60,039 nt of DNA from Nocardia ninae NBRC 108245 (GTDB lineage: Bacteria; Actinomycetota; Actinomycetes; Mycobacteriales; Mycobacteriaceae). Position 1 is the stretch's first letter; each line of letters starts with the position of its first letter. The DNA lies in assembly GCF_007990755.1 (NCBI RefSeq), contig NZ_BJXA01000057.1, positions 1-60,039 of the forward strand, in the 5' to 3' direction. The translations under genes were made by a program, and so were the position numbers. The notes below the pieces were generated by a model that did not search any database, had not been told where the DNA came from, and saw nothing but the letters and a program-made list of their open reading frames with translations. Shown piece by piece: positions 9,282 through 17,120 of the stretch.

Positions 9282-10319
9282 CTATCGGATCCCGAGCGCA
9301 TCGAGCAGGATGGGCAGCGAGCGGTGAAAATTGTCGCGCCAGTACGGCGGGCTGTGGGTGCCTGCGGTCAGGTGGGTGGTCACGTTGGCGTCCAATGCCG
9401 CCAATCGGTCGGCGACCAGCCGGGTGCTTTCACCCATAACTGCTTCCGTCGGGTCGATCATGCTGGCGGGGAATTCGTCTGCGAGGCTGTCGATTTCGGG
9501 GAAAAGGAATTCATGTGGCAGGTTCGCGGGGTCGAATTCGCCTGGGGAGCCGTCACCGCTGGATAGATAGAGAGGGATCCCGGCCAGCTTGTCGGCCAGG
9601 TAGTAGGGATCGTTGGCCATCCATCGCGCTCGGTCGCGAATCGGGTCGCCCCACAACGCGGAGCCGTCGGAACCGAGGAAGGTGGCGGCACCGAGAACCA
9701 CCTCTGCACGTCGCAGCGGGTGCAGCCAGCCGCTATAGCTGGCGGCGGCGCCGAACATGCCGGGCCGGCGGGCGGCGTATTTCAGCGCGCCGTAACCCCC
9801 TTGGGAAATACCCGCGATCGCCCGCTTCCGGCTCGCGCCGAAGTCGCGTTCGAGCAGCGGAATCATCTCGTCGAGGTGGAAGGACTCGATTCTCGGCCCG
9901 CCGGCGGCCCAGTCGGTGTAAAACCCGAACATCGGCATTCCCGGAATCACGATCAGGACATCTCGGAGCTGCGCTATGTCGGCAACGTCGGTGTCGGTGG
10001 TCCAGCCGGCGTGGTCGCCGTCGCCGCCAGGCAGCAGGTACAGCACCGGCCACGTGCGGCCTGGGGCGCGATCGTGCCAGCCGGGCGGGGTGAGCAGCCG
10101 AACCGTGGTGTCCTGTGCGAGGGCATTCGATCGCACGGTGAGATCGACTGTGCGTTCGTCGAGGCGCTGCTGCGCGACCGCCTCGATCCCCCCACTGTGC
10201 TCCCCGCCCGGCCGCTCGGGAACGGTCGTCGATGACGTGCACGCCCCCACCGCGACGGCCACAGTCAAGGCGAAAAGCATTGCACCCGCAGGAATTCGAC
10301 GACGGACTATATCGGACAT
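9282..10319 (-). CDS. Secreted esterase lipoprotein (esterase D / antigen 85-like fold)
   Basis: A 345-residue alpha/beta hydrolase of the putative esterase group that includes esterase D and the mycolyltransferases. It has a short signal sequence ending in a lipobox VGAC (Cys27). Landmarks are WPVLYLLPGGDGDHAGW, DWAAGGPRIESFHLDEMIP and nucleophile Ser172 in GISQGGYGALK, with a likely catalytic His in GTHSPPYWR. The DW..G stretch and helical Glu run resemble the antigen 85 fold, but the mycolyltransferase trehalose-binding signatures are not evident. It is likely an exported ester hydrolase acting in the envelope. It is monocistronic. Confidence 0.87.
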   Translation of the reverse strand: MSDIVRRRIPAGAMLFALTVAVAVGACTSSTTVPERPGGEHSGGIEAVAQQRLDERTVDLTVRSNALAQDTTVRLLTPPGWHDRAPGRTWPVLYLLPGGDGDHAGWTTDTDVADIAQLRDVLIVIPGMPMFGFYTDWAAGGPRIESFHLDEMIPLLERDFGASRKRAIAGISQGGYGALKYAARRPGMFGAAASYSGWLHPLRRAEVVLGAATFLGSDGSALWGDPIRDRARWMANDPYYLADKLAGIPLYLSSGDGSPGEFDPANLPHEFLFPEIDSLADEFPASMIDPTEAVMGESTRLVADRLAALDANVTTHLTAGTHSPPYWRDNFHRSLPILLDALGIR

Positions 10320-10506
10320 GACATCGACGCTACGGATCTGCCGAGTGCGTCCGCATCGGGAACCCCCCCGATGTGGACCCCGATTTCACAGTCGCTTGCG
10401 CAAGCCCACCTCGGCGTGTGCCGACGTTCCCTCGCGGCCGTGCTCGATGTGCCCGAAGCCCTCAGTGCCGGCGCCCAGTAGCAATCCCCGGTACGCGCGG
10501 CGGTGC

Positions 10507-11373
10507 TCAGGTGCGGCCGGCACGGACGATGCGGGAGTTCAACAGATCCGGGTCCGGGCCGAGCTCGGCCCGGCCGATGAAGTCGGCGAGCACGTCCGCC
10601 GAGTTGCGGTCGTCGATGTGGGTGAAGCCCACGGCACGCAGTTCCGCCGTCATCTCGGGCGCAGTGAAGTAACTCAGCCACGGCTCGCCGAGGGCGGCGA
10701 CCCGCTCCGCCCTGGCCGCGAGTGCCGCCCGATACTCGGGCGCGGCCGCCGACGGCGGGCCGATGTAGTCGGCGACCACACGCACCGGGGCCGCGTGCTC
10801 GGCGATGTAGCGCAGCGTGCCCCGGACTGTGTCCGGGGCCAGGTACATCACGACGCCCAGCCAGAGGAAGACGGCGGGTTCGTCGCGTGCGAAGCCCGCC
10901 GCCGCCAAACCCTGCGCGAGCGTGGCGGTTTCGAAGTCGACCGGCGCGAAGGTCAGCGAATCGGGGACCTCGATCGCGGCCTCGGCCAGCCGCATACGCT
11001 TCAACGTCTGCGTCGCGGGATGATCGACCTCGAACACGCGCAGCCCGGCATGGGGGTTGCGGTAGGCGAACGTGTCCAGGCCTGCGCCCAGGCTCACCGC
11101 CTGCCGCACCCCGTCGGCCACCGCGTCGGCGATGGTGTCCTCGGCAAACCGGGACCGGGCCGCCAAACACAGGCGCCGTAGCCGTTGTAGAGCGGCATCG
11201 GCCGCCGTTTCGCCGGGCGGGGCGACTACCGCCTCGCTCAGTTCCTCGGCACGCACACCGGCGATCGCCGCCGCCAACGGGTCGGTGAGCACCCGTGGCT
11301 CGGGTGCGACCTGGTGGTAGGCGCGGGCATACGCGGTGGCCAGCGCTGTCCTGCTCGGCTGTCCGGTCTCCAT
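10507..11373 (-). CDS. Class I SAM-dependent methyltransferase (TIGR00027 / LCM family)
   Basis: A 288-residue S-adenosylmethionine-dependent methyltransferase of the leucine carboxyl methyltransferase-like group that is expanded in mycobacteria and Nocardia. The SAM motif I is AVSLGAGLDTFAYRNP, followed by FEVDHPATQTLKRMR; FLWLGVVMYL is the family motif near the middle. The substrate is unknown and members are often linked to lipid or secondary metabolism. The stop lies 187 bases from the esterase, and 22 bases separate its start from the end of the F420-type oxidoreductase, so the two may be cotranscribed. Confidence 0.9.
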   Translation of the reverse strand: METGQPSRTALATAYARAYHQVAPEPRVLTDPLAAAIAGVRAEELSEAVVAPPGETAADAALQRLRRLCLAARSRFAEDTIADAVADGVRQAVSLGAGLDTFAYRNPHAGLRVFEVDHPATQTLKRMRLAEAAIEVPDSLTFAPVDFETATLAQGLAAAGFARDEPAVFLWLGVVMYLAPDTVRGTLRYIAEHAAPVRVVADYIGPPSAAAPEYRAALAARAERVAALGEPWLSYFTAPEMTAELRAVGFTHIDDRNSADVLADFIGRAELGPDPDLLNSRIVRAGRT

Positions 11374-11395
11374 GGGGCGTCCGATCTCGCCGCGG

Positions 11396-12316
11396 TCAGA
11401 GCTGCGCCTGGACCTTTTCGGCGATCAATTCGAGGTGGTCGAGGTCGGCCAGGTCCAGAATCTGCAGGTAGATCCGCTGTGCACCGATCTCGGCGTACCT
11501 GCCGATCTTGTCGACCACCTCGGCGGGCGAACCGGCCAGCCCGTTGGTCTTCAGCTCGTCCACCTCGCGGCCGATCGCCGCGGCCCGCCGCGCCACCTCG
11601 GCATCGTCAGCGCCCACGCAGGCGACCAGCGCGTTCGAGTAGATGAGGTCGTCGGCCCGGCGTCCCCGCGCCTCGGCCGCGGCGCGGACCCGCCCGAACT
11701 GGGCGGCGCTGTCCTCGATGGAGGAGAACGGCATGTTGAACTCGGTTGCGTACTGCGCGGCCAACCGCGGCGTGCGAGTCGCGCCGTGTCCGCCGATCAG
11801 CACCGGCACGGGATCCTGCATCGGCTTCGGCAGCGCGGGGGAGTTGGTCAGCTGATAGTGCTCGCCGTCGAAGTCGAACTTGTCACCCGGCTTGGTCGAC
11901 CACAAGCCGGTGATGATCGCGAGCTGCTCCTCGAACCGAGCGAATTTATCTGCGGGAAAAGGGATTCCGTAGGCGGCGTGCTCCTCGGCGAACCAGCCGC
12001 TGCCGAGCCCGAGCTCCACCCGGCCGCCCGACATCTGGTCCACCTGGGCGACCTGGATCGCCAGCGGTCCGGGCAGCCGGAACGTTGCGGCGGTCACCAG
12101 CGTGCCCAGCCGGATCCGCTTGGTCTCCCTGGCCAGCCCGGCGAGGGTGATCCAGGCATCAGTGGGGCCGGGCAGGCCATCCGCGTCGCCCATCGCGGCG
12201 TAGTGGTCGGACCGGAAAAACGCGTCGAATCCCAGGTCCTCGGTGGCTTTGGCCACGGTCAGCAACGTGTCGTAGCTCGCACCCTGCTGCGGCTCGGTGA
12301 AGATGCGCAAGTCCAT
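11396..12316 (-). CDS. LLM-class F420-dependent oxidoreductase
   Basis: A 306-residue luciferase-like TIM-barrel protein of the F420-dependent class. Landmarks are GFDAFFRSDHY near the N-terminus, RIRLGTLVTAATFRLPGPLA, then GRVELGLGSGW and PVLIGGHGATRTPRLAAQYA. It presumably uses reduced F420 to act on an unknown substrate. Three in-frame ATGs lie at 12316, 12325 and 12346; I chose 12316 because MDLRIFTEPQQGA matches the usual family start, but 12346 is possible. The 81 bases to the divergent DapA-like gene must contain both promoters. Confidence 0.9.
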   Translation of the reverse strand: MDLRIFTEPQQGASYDTLLTVAKATEDLGFDAFFRSDHYAAMGDADGLPGPTDAWITLAGLARETKRIRLGTLVTAATFRLPGPLAIQVAQVDQMSGGRVELGLGSGWFAEEHAAYGIPFPADKFARFEEQLAIITGLWSTKPGDKFDFDGEHYQLTNSPALPKPMQDPVPVLIGGHGATRTPRLAAQYATEFNMPFSSIEDSAAQFGRVRAAAEARGRRADDLIYSNALVACVGADDAEVARRAAAIGREVDELKTNGLAGSPAEVVDKIGRYAEIGAQRIYLQILDLADLDHLELIAEKVQAQL

Positions 12317-12397
12317 GATCACCATGGTGCCCGAGGACGTTTCCATCCGGTACGGCCGGGGGTACCGCGATGATGGGGTGCGGATTGGAGAGTGGCG

Positions 12398-13285
12398 ATG
12401 AGTGAGTCTGTCTCGGGAATTGTGGCGTATCCGGTGACGCCGTTCAGTGCCGACAGCGGCAAGGTCGATGAGGAGGTGCTGCGGGCACTGGTGGATCGGC
12501 TGGTCGACACCGGAGTGGATGCTGTTGCGCCGCTGGGGAGTACGGGGGAGAGCGCGTACCTCGATGACCAGGAGTGGGCGGCGGTGGCATCGATCTGTGT
12601 GGAGCAGGTCGACCAGCGGGTGCCGACCGTGGTCGGGGTGTCGGAGTTGACCACGGCGGGAACGATTTCCCGAGCCCGGCTCGCCGAACGGCTGGGCGCC
12701 ACCGCACTGATGATGTTGCCGGTGGCGTACTGGCGGTTGACCGAGGACGAGCTGCGCAGGCACTTCACCGCGGTAGCCGATGCGGTGGCACTGCCGGTCA
12801 TGGCATACAACAATCCCGGCACCAGCGGCATCGACATGCCGCCGGAGTTCCTGGTGGAACTTGTTGCGGGCGTGGACAACATCACCATGATCAAAGAATC
12901 CAGCGGGGACATTGCGCGGATGCGCCGGATCGCGGAACTCGGTGGGATGGGCGTGCCGTTCTTCAACGGCAGTAATCGGCTCGCGCTGCAAGCATTCGAC
13001 GCCGGAGCGGCGGGATGGTGCACGGCCGCAGCTTGTTTGGTTCCTGAGCAGATCGCCGAGGTGTGGCGACTGCTGAGAGCAGGCGAAACCGGGTTGGCGA
13101 CAAAGCGTTTCGGGCAACTGGAACCGTTGCTCACCGCGTTGACCCGCGGCGGCCTACTGAGAACCGTCAAAGCGGGACTGCGTTCGCTCGGCGTCGACGC
13201 CGGCGACCCGAGACCGCCCTTGCTGCCGGTGGACGACGACACCCGCCGCACGATCGCCGAACTGATCGCTGCGGCCACGCGATGA
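12398..13285 (+). CDS. DapA-fold aldolase (dihydrodipicolinate synthase family, probably not DapA)
   Basis: A 295-residue TIM-barrel lyase with the family catalytic elements: GSTGES (47-52), Tyr137 in AYNNPGTS, and Schiff-base Lys166 in IKESSGD. True dihydrodipicolinate synthases carry an Arg shortly after the Tyr (YNxPxRT) to bind the second carboxylate. Here that stretch is YNNPGTS with no Arg, arguing for another 2-keto acid substrate such as a sugar-acid-derived one. The gluconokinase that follows supports a sugar-acid link, but only by proximity. GGAG at 12387 sets the ATG at 12398 over a GTG two codons upstream. It is divergent from the F420-type oxidoreductase. Confidence 0.9.
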   Translation: MSESVSGIVAYPVTPFSADSGKVDEEVLRALVDRLVDTGVDAVAPLGSTGESAYLDDQEWAAVASICVEQVDQRVPTVVGVSELTTAGTISRARLAERLGATALMMLPVAYWRLTEDELRRHFTAVADAVALPVMAYNNPGTSGIDMPPEFLVELVAGVDNITMIKESSGDIARMRRIAELGGMGVPFFNGSNRLALQAFDAGAAGWCTAAACLVPEQIAEVWRLLRAGETGLATKRFGQLEPLLTALTRGGLLRTVKAGLRSLGVDAGDPRPPLLPVDDDTRRTIAELIAAATR

Positions 13286-13406
13286 CGCTTCGCTGAAGCT
13301 CTCGTACTGCCGACGTGCCCGACCAGATCAGCGCACGCCCGCGCTAGTGTCAGTTCGGACATGGCGCACCACTCGCAAACGGTGCGCAACGAGCAAAGGA
13401 GCCGAC

Positions 13407-13913
13407 GTGCCGGAGCGAGACCTGCCTGTCGTCGTGGTGATGGGGGTGTCGGGATCCGGCAAGTCGACCGTCGGCCGCGCGGTAGCCGCCGAACTGGGCG
13501 TCGAATACGCCGAGGGCGACGACTTCCACCCCAGGGCGAACGTGGCGAAAATGGCGGCCGGAATCCCGCTGGACGACGCCGATCGGTGGCCCTGGCTCGA
13601 CGAGGTCGCCGCATGGATGGCCGAGCGCGGCGAGCGCGGCGGCGTCATCACCTGCTCAGCACTCAAACGCGCCTACCGTGACCGACTGCGCGCCGCAGCA
13701 CCCACCGCGTTTTTCCTGCATCTCACCGCGCCCCGCGAAGAACTCGCGCACCGAATGGCCGACCGCACCGGACATTTCATGCCGTCGAGCCTGCTCGACT
13801 CCCAGCTCGCCGCGCTCGAACCACTAGGCGATGACGAGCGCGGCACCGCAGTCGACGCGACCGAAGACCCGGCGGAGCTGGCGCGGGAGACGGCGACAGC
13901 GTTGCGCGGGTGA
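13407..13913 (+). CDS. gntK: Gluconokinase
   Basis: A 168-residue P-loop kinase matching the short GntK family in length and order. The Walker A motif is MGVSGSGKSTVGRAVA (13-21). The substrate region EGDDFHPRANVAKMAAGIPLDD and the DRWPWLD motif are characteristic of gluconokinase, as are CSALKRAYRD and GHFMPSSLLDSQLAALE. It phosphorylates gluconate to 6-phosphogluconate for the pentose phosphate pathway. The start is a GTG at 13407 with AAAGGAG in front. It lies 121 bases after the DapA-like gene in the same direction, so a shared operon is possible but not shown. Confidence 0.93.
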   Translation: MPERDLPVVVVMGVSGSGKSTVGRAVAAELGVEYAEGDDFHPRANVAKMAAGIPLDDADRWPWLDEVAAWMAERGERGGVITCSALKRAYRDRLRAAAPTAFFLHLTAPREELAHRMADRTGHFMPSSLLDSQLAALEPLGDDERGTAVDATEDPAELARETATALRG

Positions 13914-13969
13914 CGCGCCAGCCGGACGCGCGTGACGACGCGGCCGACGCCCCGAGCACGCCGCCTGAT

Positions 13970-14533
13970 CTACACCTTCGCCGTCAACTCCTCGGCGATC
14001 GCCCCGCAGAAGTCGGCGAGATCATCGGGATTGCGCGAGGTGATCAGCGCCCAACCGTCCTCAGCGGAACGCACCACCGGTTGATCGACCCACCGCCCGC
14101 CGGCGTTGTTCACATCCGTGCGCAGCGAGAAGTACGAAGTCAACGTCTTGTCAGGCGTGAGCCCGGCCTCCACGAGCAACCACGGCCCATGGCAGATCGC
14201 GGCAATCGGCTTGCCCGCCGCGGCGAACCCCTTGGCCAGCTCGACCGCGCGATCTTCCGCCCGCAACTTGTCGGCGTTGACCGTGCCACCGGGCACCACC
14301 AGCACGTCGTAGTCATCGACTTCGACCTCATCGAACGCCGAATCCGGCTGTACCGTGACGTCCTTCTCGGTGTCGTGCTCGAACGTCTGCACCTGCTCGT
14401 TCTTGGGCGCGGCATGCACGACGGTGGCACCCTTTTCCTTCAGCTCCCGCTGCGGTACCAGCAGCTCATCGCGCTCTACACCCGTGTTCGACGTGATGAT
14501 CAGTACGCGCGTCCCATTCAGTTCGTCCGACAT
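13970..14533 (-). CDS. DJ-1/PfpI family protein (type 1 glutamine amidotransferase-like)
   Basis: A 187-residue DJ-1/PfpI-fold protein. The nucleophile elbow is AAICHGPWLLVEAGL with Cys114-His115, and the N-terminal strand is RVLIITSNTGVERDEL. The Glu of the strand-1 loop (GVERDEL) and PGGTVNADKLR complete the usual pocket. Members include proteases, glyoxalases and chaperones, usually linked to stress. A strong AAAGGAG precedes the ATG. It is convergent with gluconokinase. Confidence 0.9.
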   Translation of the reverse strand: MSDELNGTRVLIITSNTGVERDELLVPQRELKEKGATVVHAAPKNEQVQTFEHDTEKDVTVQPDSAFDEVEVDDYDVLVVPGGTVNADKLRAEDRAVELAKGFAAAGKPIAAICHGPWLLVEAGLTPDKTLTSYFSLRTDVNNAGGRWVDQPVVRSAEDGWALITSRNPDDLADFCGAIAEELTAKV

Positions 14534-14699
14534 GCCGACTACTCCTTTCGTTCGTCCCAGGAGTAGGCGTGCCGCGAAAACGGAAAGCTAAACCCGTTAG
14601 AGCCCACCGAGTCGGGGAGAGCGCCGCTTCGGCAACGTCGGCGCTGCGACGCGGACCGCAGGCTCGAGCGCAGGTCGGCCTACGCAGAGGGGGTCGTGA

Positions 14700-15488
14700 T
14701 CAGGTGCAGGTCCCGCCGGACAGACTCGGCAGGCAGACCCCGGAGATATCCGAGATCAGCAGCCCCGCGCCGACGAGCAGCGAGCCCACCGCGACCACCC
14801 CGAACAGCCCGACCCACAGCAGCCCGGGGAGATGGGTGAGGCGGGCGAGCTGGTCGGCGTCGGAGGCGACGTCCTGCTGGTAGCGGCTGCGCAACTGCCG
14901 GGAACGTCCGCGCTGCAGTTCGATCACCGGTCGTGCGCCCGCGAGCAGCAGGAACCAGGCGCCGAGGTAGGCGAAACCCGCCTGCAACGTGTCGGTGCCG
15001 AACCAGGACACCGCGAACACGGTCGCGCCGACCGCGAACACGGTCAGCATGCCGTAGACATTGCGCGTCATGATCAACACCCCGGCCAGCAGTGCGATGG
15101 CGGTCCAGAGCATCAGCGTGATCCGGCTCGCGCCGAGCAGCGCGGCGAACCCCAGTCCGAGCAGCGGCGGCGCGGGATAGCCCGCCATGGTCGTGAGAAT
15201 CATGCCGAGCCCGTAGGGTTTTCCGCTCGACACGGTGAGACCCGAAGTGTCCGAATGCAATCGGATGCTGTTGAGCCTGCGCCCGGTGAGCAGCGCGACC
15301 AGCGCGTGCCCACCCTCGTGCGCGATGGTGACGATATTGCGGGTGAACCGCCACAGCGGGGTGTACCCGACCAGTACGAGCGCCACCACCCCGGCGCCTG
15401 CCACCAACCACCACGGCGGCTGGGTTTGGGTTGTCGTCAGGCGGTCGACGATGGAGGTGCCCCGCTCGACCCATTCGGCTCTGTCCAC
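14700..15488 (-). CDS. M50-like membrane metalloprotease
   Basis: A 262-residue polytopic membrane protein. The zinc motif HEGGH (57-61) sits at the end of the second hydrophobic segment, followed by membrane spans at roughly 100-185 and a last one near 225-247. This matches the compact M50-type proteases of actinobacteria, related to site-2 proteases but without PDZ domains. The third zinc ligand is not obvious. Substrates may be membrane-bound anti-sigma factors, by analogy only. The gene follows the acyl-CoA ligase on the same strand with a 38-base gap. Confidence 0.85.
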   Translation of the reverse strand: MDRAEWVERGTSIVDRLTTTQTQPPWWLVAGAGVVALVLVGYTPLWRFTRNIVTIAHEGGHALVALLTGRRLNSIRLHSDTSGLTVSSGKPYGLGMILTTMAGYPAPPLLGLGFAALLGASRITLMLWTAIALLAGVLIMTRNVYGMLTVFAVGATVFAVSWFGTDTLQAGFAYLGAWFLLLAGARPVIELQRGRSRQLRSRYQQDVASDADQLARLTHLPGLLWVGLFGVVAVGSLLVGAGLLISDISGVCLPSLSGGTCT

Positions 15489-15526
15489 CGCCGCACTCTA
15501 ACGGTTACCGCCGCGCCGGGCGCGCC

Positions 15527-17074
15527 TCAACCGGCGGCCGACATCTCCGCCTGCAGCTGGCGCTTGTAGATCTTTCCGGCATCGTCGCGGGGAAGTTCGG
15601 CCACGACCCGCAGCGCCTTCGGCACCTTGTACGAGGCGAGCTGCCCGACCAGCGCCGCGCGGATGCCTTCCTCGGTGAGCTCTGCGCCCGGACGCGGAAC
15701 AACTTGTGCGGCAACGGCTTCGCCGAGATCACCGGCGTGCGGGATACCGAACACCGCGACATCCTCGACACCGTCCAGCGCCATGATCGCGTTCTCGATC
15801 TCGGCGGGATAGATGTTCACCCCGCCGGAGATGATGAGCTCGCTGGACCGCCCGGTGAGATACAGAAACCCGTCGTCGTCCAGGTAACCGCGGTCGCCGA
15901 CGCCGAGGAAACCCGGCACCGGACTCGCCGATTCGTCGGTGTCATGGAGATAGCGGAACTTCGGCCAGTAGTCGGCGCCCCGCACGAACACCTGACCGGT
16001 CTCGCCCGCGGGCAGCGGCTCGCCCGACTCATCGGCGACCACGACCGCCGCACCGTCCGCCGGGCGGCCGACGCTACCCGGATGCGCCAGCCACTCTTGG
16101 GCGGAGATCCAAGTGATCGTGCCCGCTTCGGCACAGCCGTAGTACTCGATCAGCGCATCTCCGAACCAGTCGATCGCAGCCCGCTTCACCGCAGGCGGGC
16201 ACGGTGCCGACGAGTGAATGATGTGGGTCAGGCTCGACACGTCGTAGCGACTGCGCACGTCCTCGGGCAGCGACAGCAGCCGGGACAGCATGGTCGGCAC
16301 GACCTTGGCCTGATTGATGCGGCGCTCGTCGACCAGCCGCAGGAACTGCTCGGCATCCCAGCGCGTCATGATGGTGAGGTTGGTGCCCACCCGCATCGCC
16401 AGCGTCGCGATTCCGTTCGGGCTGGCGTGGTACAGCGGTCCCGGGATCACCGCCTGCCCGCGCGGCGTGAGCCCGAGCCGTTTGGCCGCGCTGCCCGCGA
16501 TGGTCAACCACTGATGCGGCGTCATCCGTTCGCGCAGTACACCTTTGGGGCGGCCGGTGGTGCCGGAGGTATAGATCAGTCCGGTCGAATCGTCGCGCGC
16601 GCCCTCGATGCGGCCGAGCGGCTCGGGGTGGCTGTCGATCCACTGTTCCAGGGTCGGGTGCCTGCCGGTCGGCTCGGCCAGTGCCGCGTCCAGGCCGGCC
16701 TCGGCGAGTAGCTCGCGCGGCATGGCGATCTCTAGAATGGTCGTATCTTCCTGCGGCACAGCCCGTTCCACGATATCGACGAACTCCGTGTGAGCGACCA
16801 CCAGGCAGGCATTGCTGTCGCCGAGCACATGCGCGACCTCGGGTACCTGCCAGCGCGTATTGATCGGCACCGCGTTCGCGCCGCACGCCGCGACGGCCAG
16901 GGACACCTCGAGAAACTCGATGTCGTTGCGGACCATGATCGCCACGCGGTTCCCGGGCTGCACTCCCGCTTCCGCGAGCGCGGCCGCCAGCCGTCCCGCG
17001 CGCTGGTGCGCCTCGGCCTGCGACCGGACGCGTCCCGCGCAAGTGATGGTCGGGGTCGATGAAGCATCATCCAT
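15527..17074 (-). CDS. Acyl-CoA synthetase / AMP-dependent ligase (FadD-like)
   Basis: A 515-residue ANL-superfamily ligase that activates a carboxylic acid to acyl-AMP and then to a CoA thioester. Core motifs are intact: LIYTSGTTGRPKGV, the A5-like EYYGCAEAGTITW, GDRGYLDDDGFLYLTGR and the C-terminal lysine region RDDAGKIYKRQL. The N-terminus is short and lacks the first ~20 residues of many FadD proteins. It lacks an obvious FAAL-specific insertion, so CoA rather than carrier protein is the likelier acceptor. The acid is unknown. It lies between the kinase and the M50-like gene, all on the minus strand. Confidence 0.9.
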   Translation of the reverse strand: MDDASSTPTITCAGRVRSQAEAHQRAGRLAAALAEAGVQPGNRVAIMVRNDIEFLEVSLAVAACGANAVPINTRWQVPEVAHVLGDSNACLVVAHTEFVDIVERAVPQEDTTILEIAMPRELLAEAGLDAALAEPTGRHPTLEQWIDSHPEPLGRIEGARDDSTGLIYTSGTTGRPKGVLRERMTPHQWLTIAGSAAKRLGLTPRGQAVIPGPLYHASPNGIATLAMRVGTNLTIMTRWDAEQFLRLVDERRINQAKVVPTMLSRLLSLPEDVRSRYDVSSLTHIIHSSAPCPPAVKRAAIDWFGDALIEYYGCAEAGTITWISAQEWLAHPGSVGRPADGAAVVVADESGEPLPAGETGQVFVRGADYWPKFRYLHDTDESASPVPGFLGVGDRGYLDDDGFLYLTGRSSELIISGGVNIYPAEIENAIMALDGVEDVAVFGIPHAGDLGEAVAAQVVPRPGAELTEEGIRAALVGQLASYKVPKALRVVAELPRDDAGKIYKRQLQAEMSAAG

Positions 17075-17120
17075 GATTCGCAGTCTGCCACTCCGTCAGC
17101 AACCTCGTAGCACAAGCGGC

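Noticed and set aside
11396-13117. Long minus-strand frame extending the F420-type oxidoreductase
   Set aside because: The extension overlaps the DapA-like gene; the conserved family start is MDLRIFTEPQQ at 12316.
15527-17074. Idea that this ligase is the FAAL loading the Pks13-like carrier at 48718
   Set aside because: No FAAL insertion is visible and it lies 30 kb away in a different operon; kept as an ordinary acyl-CoA ligase.
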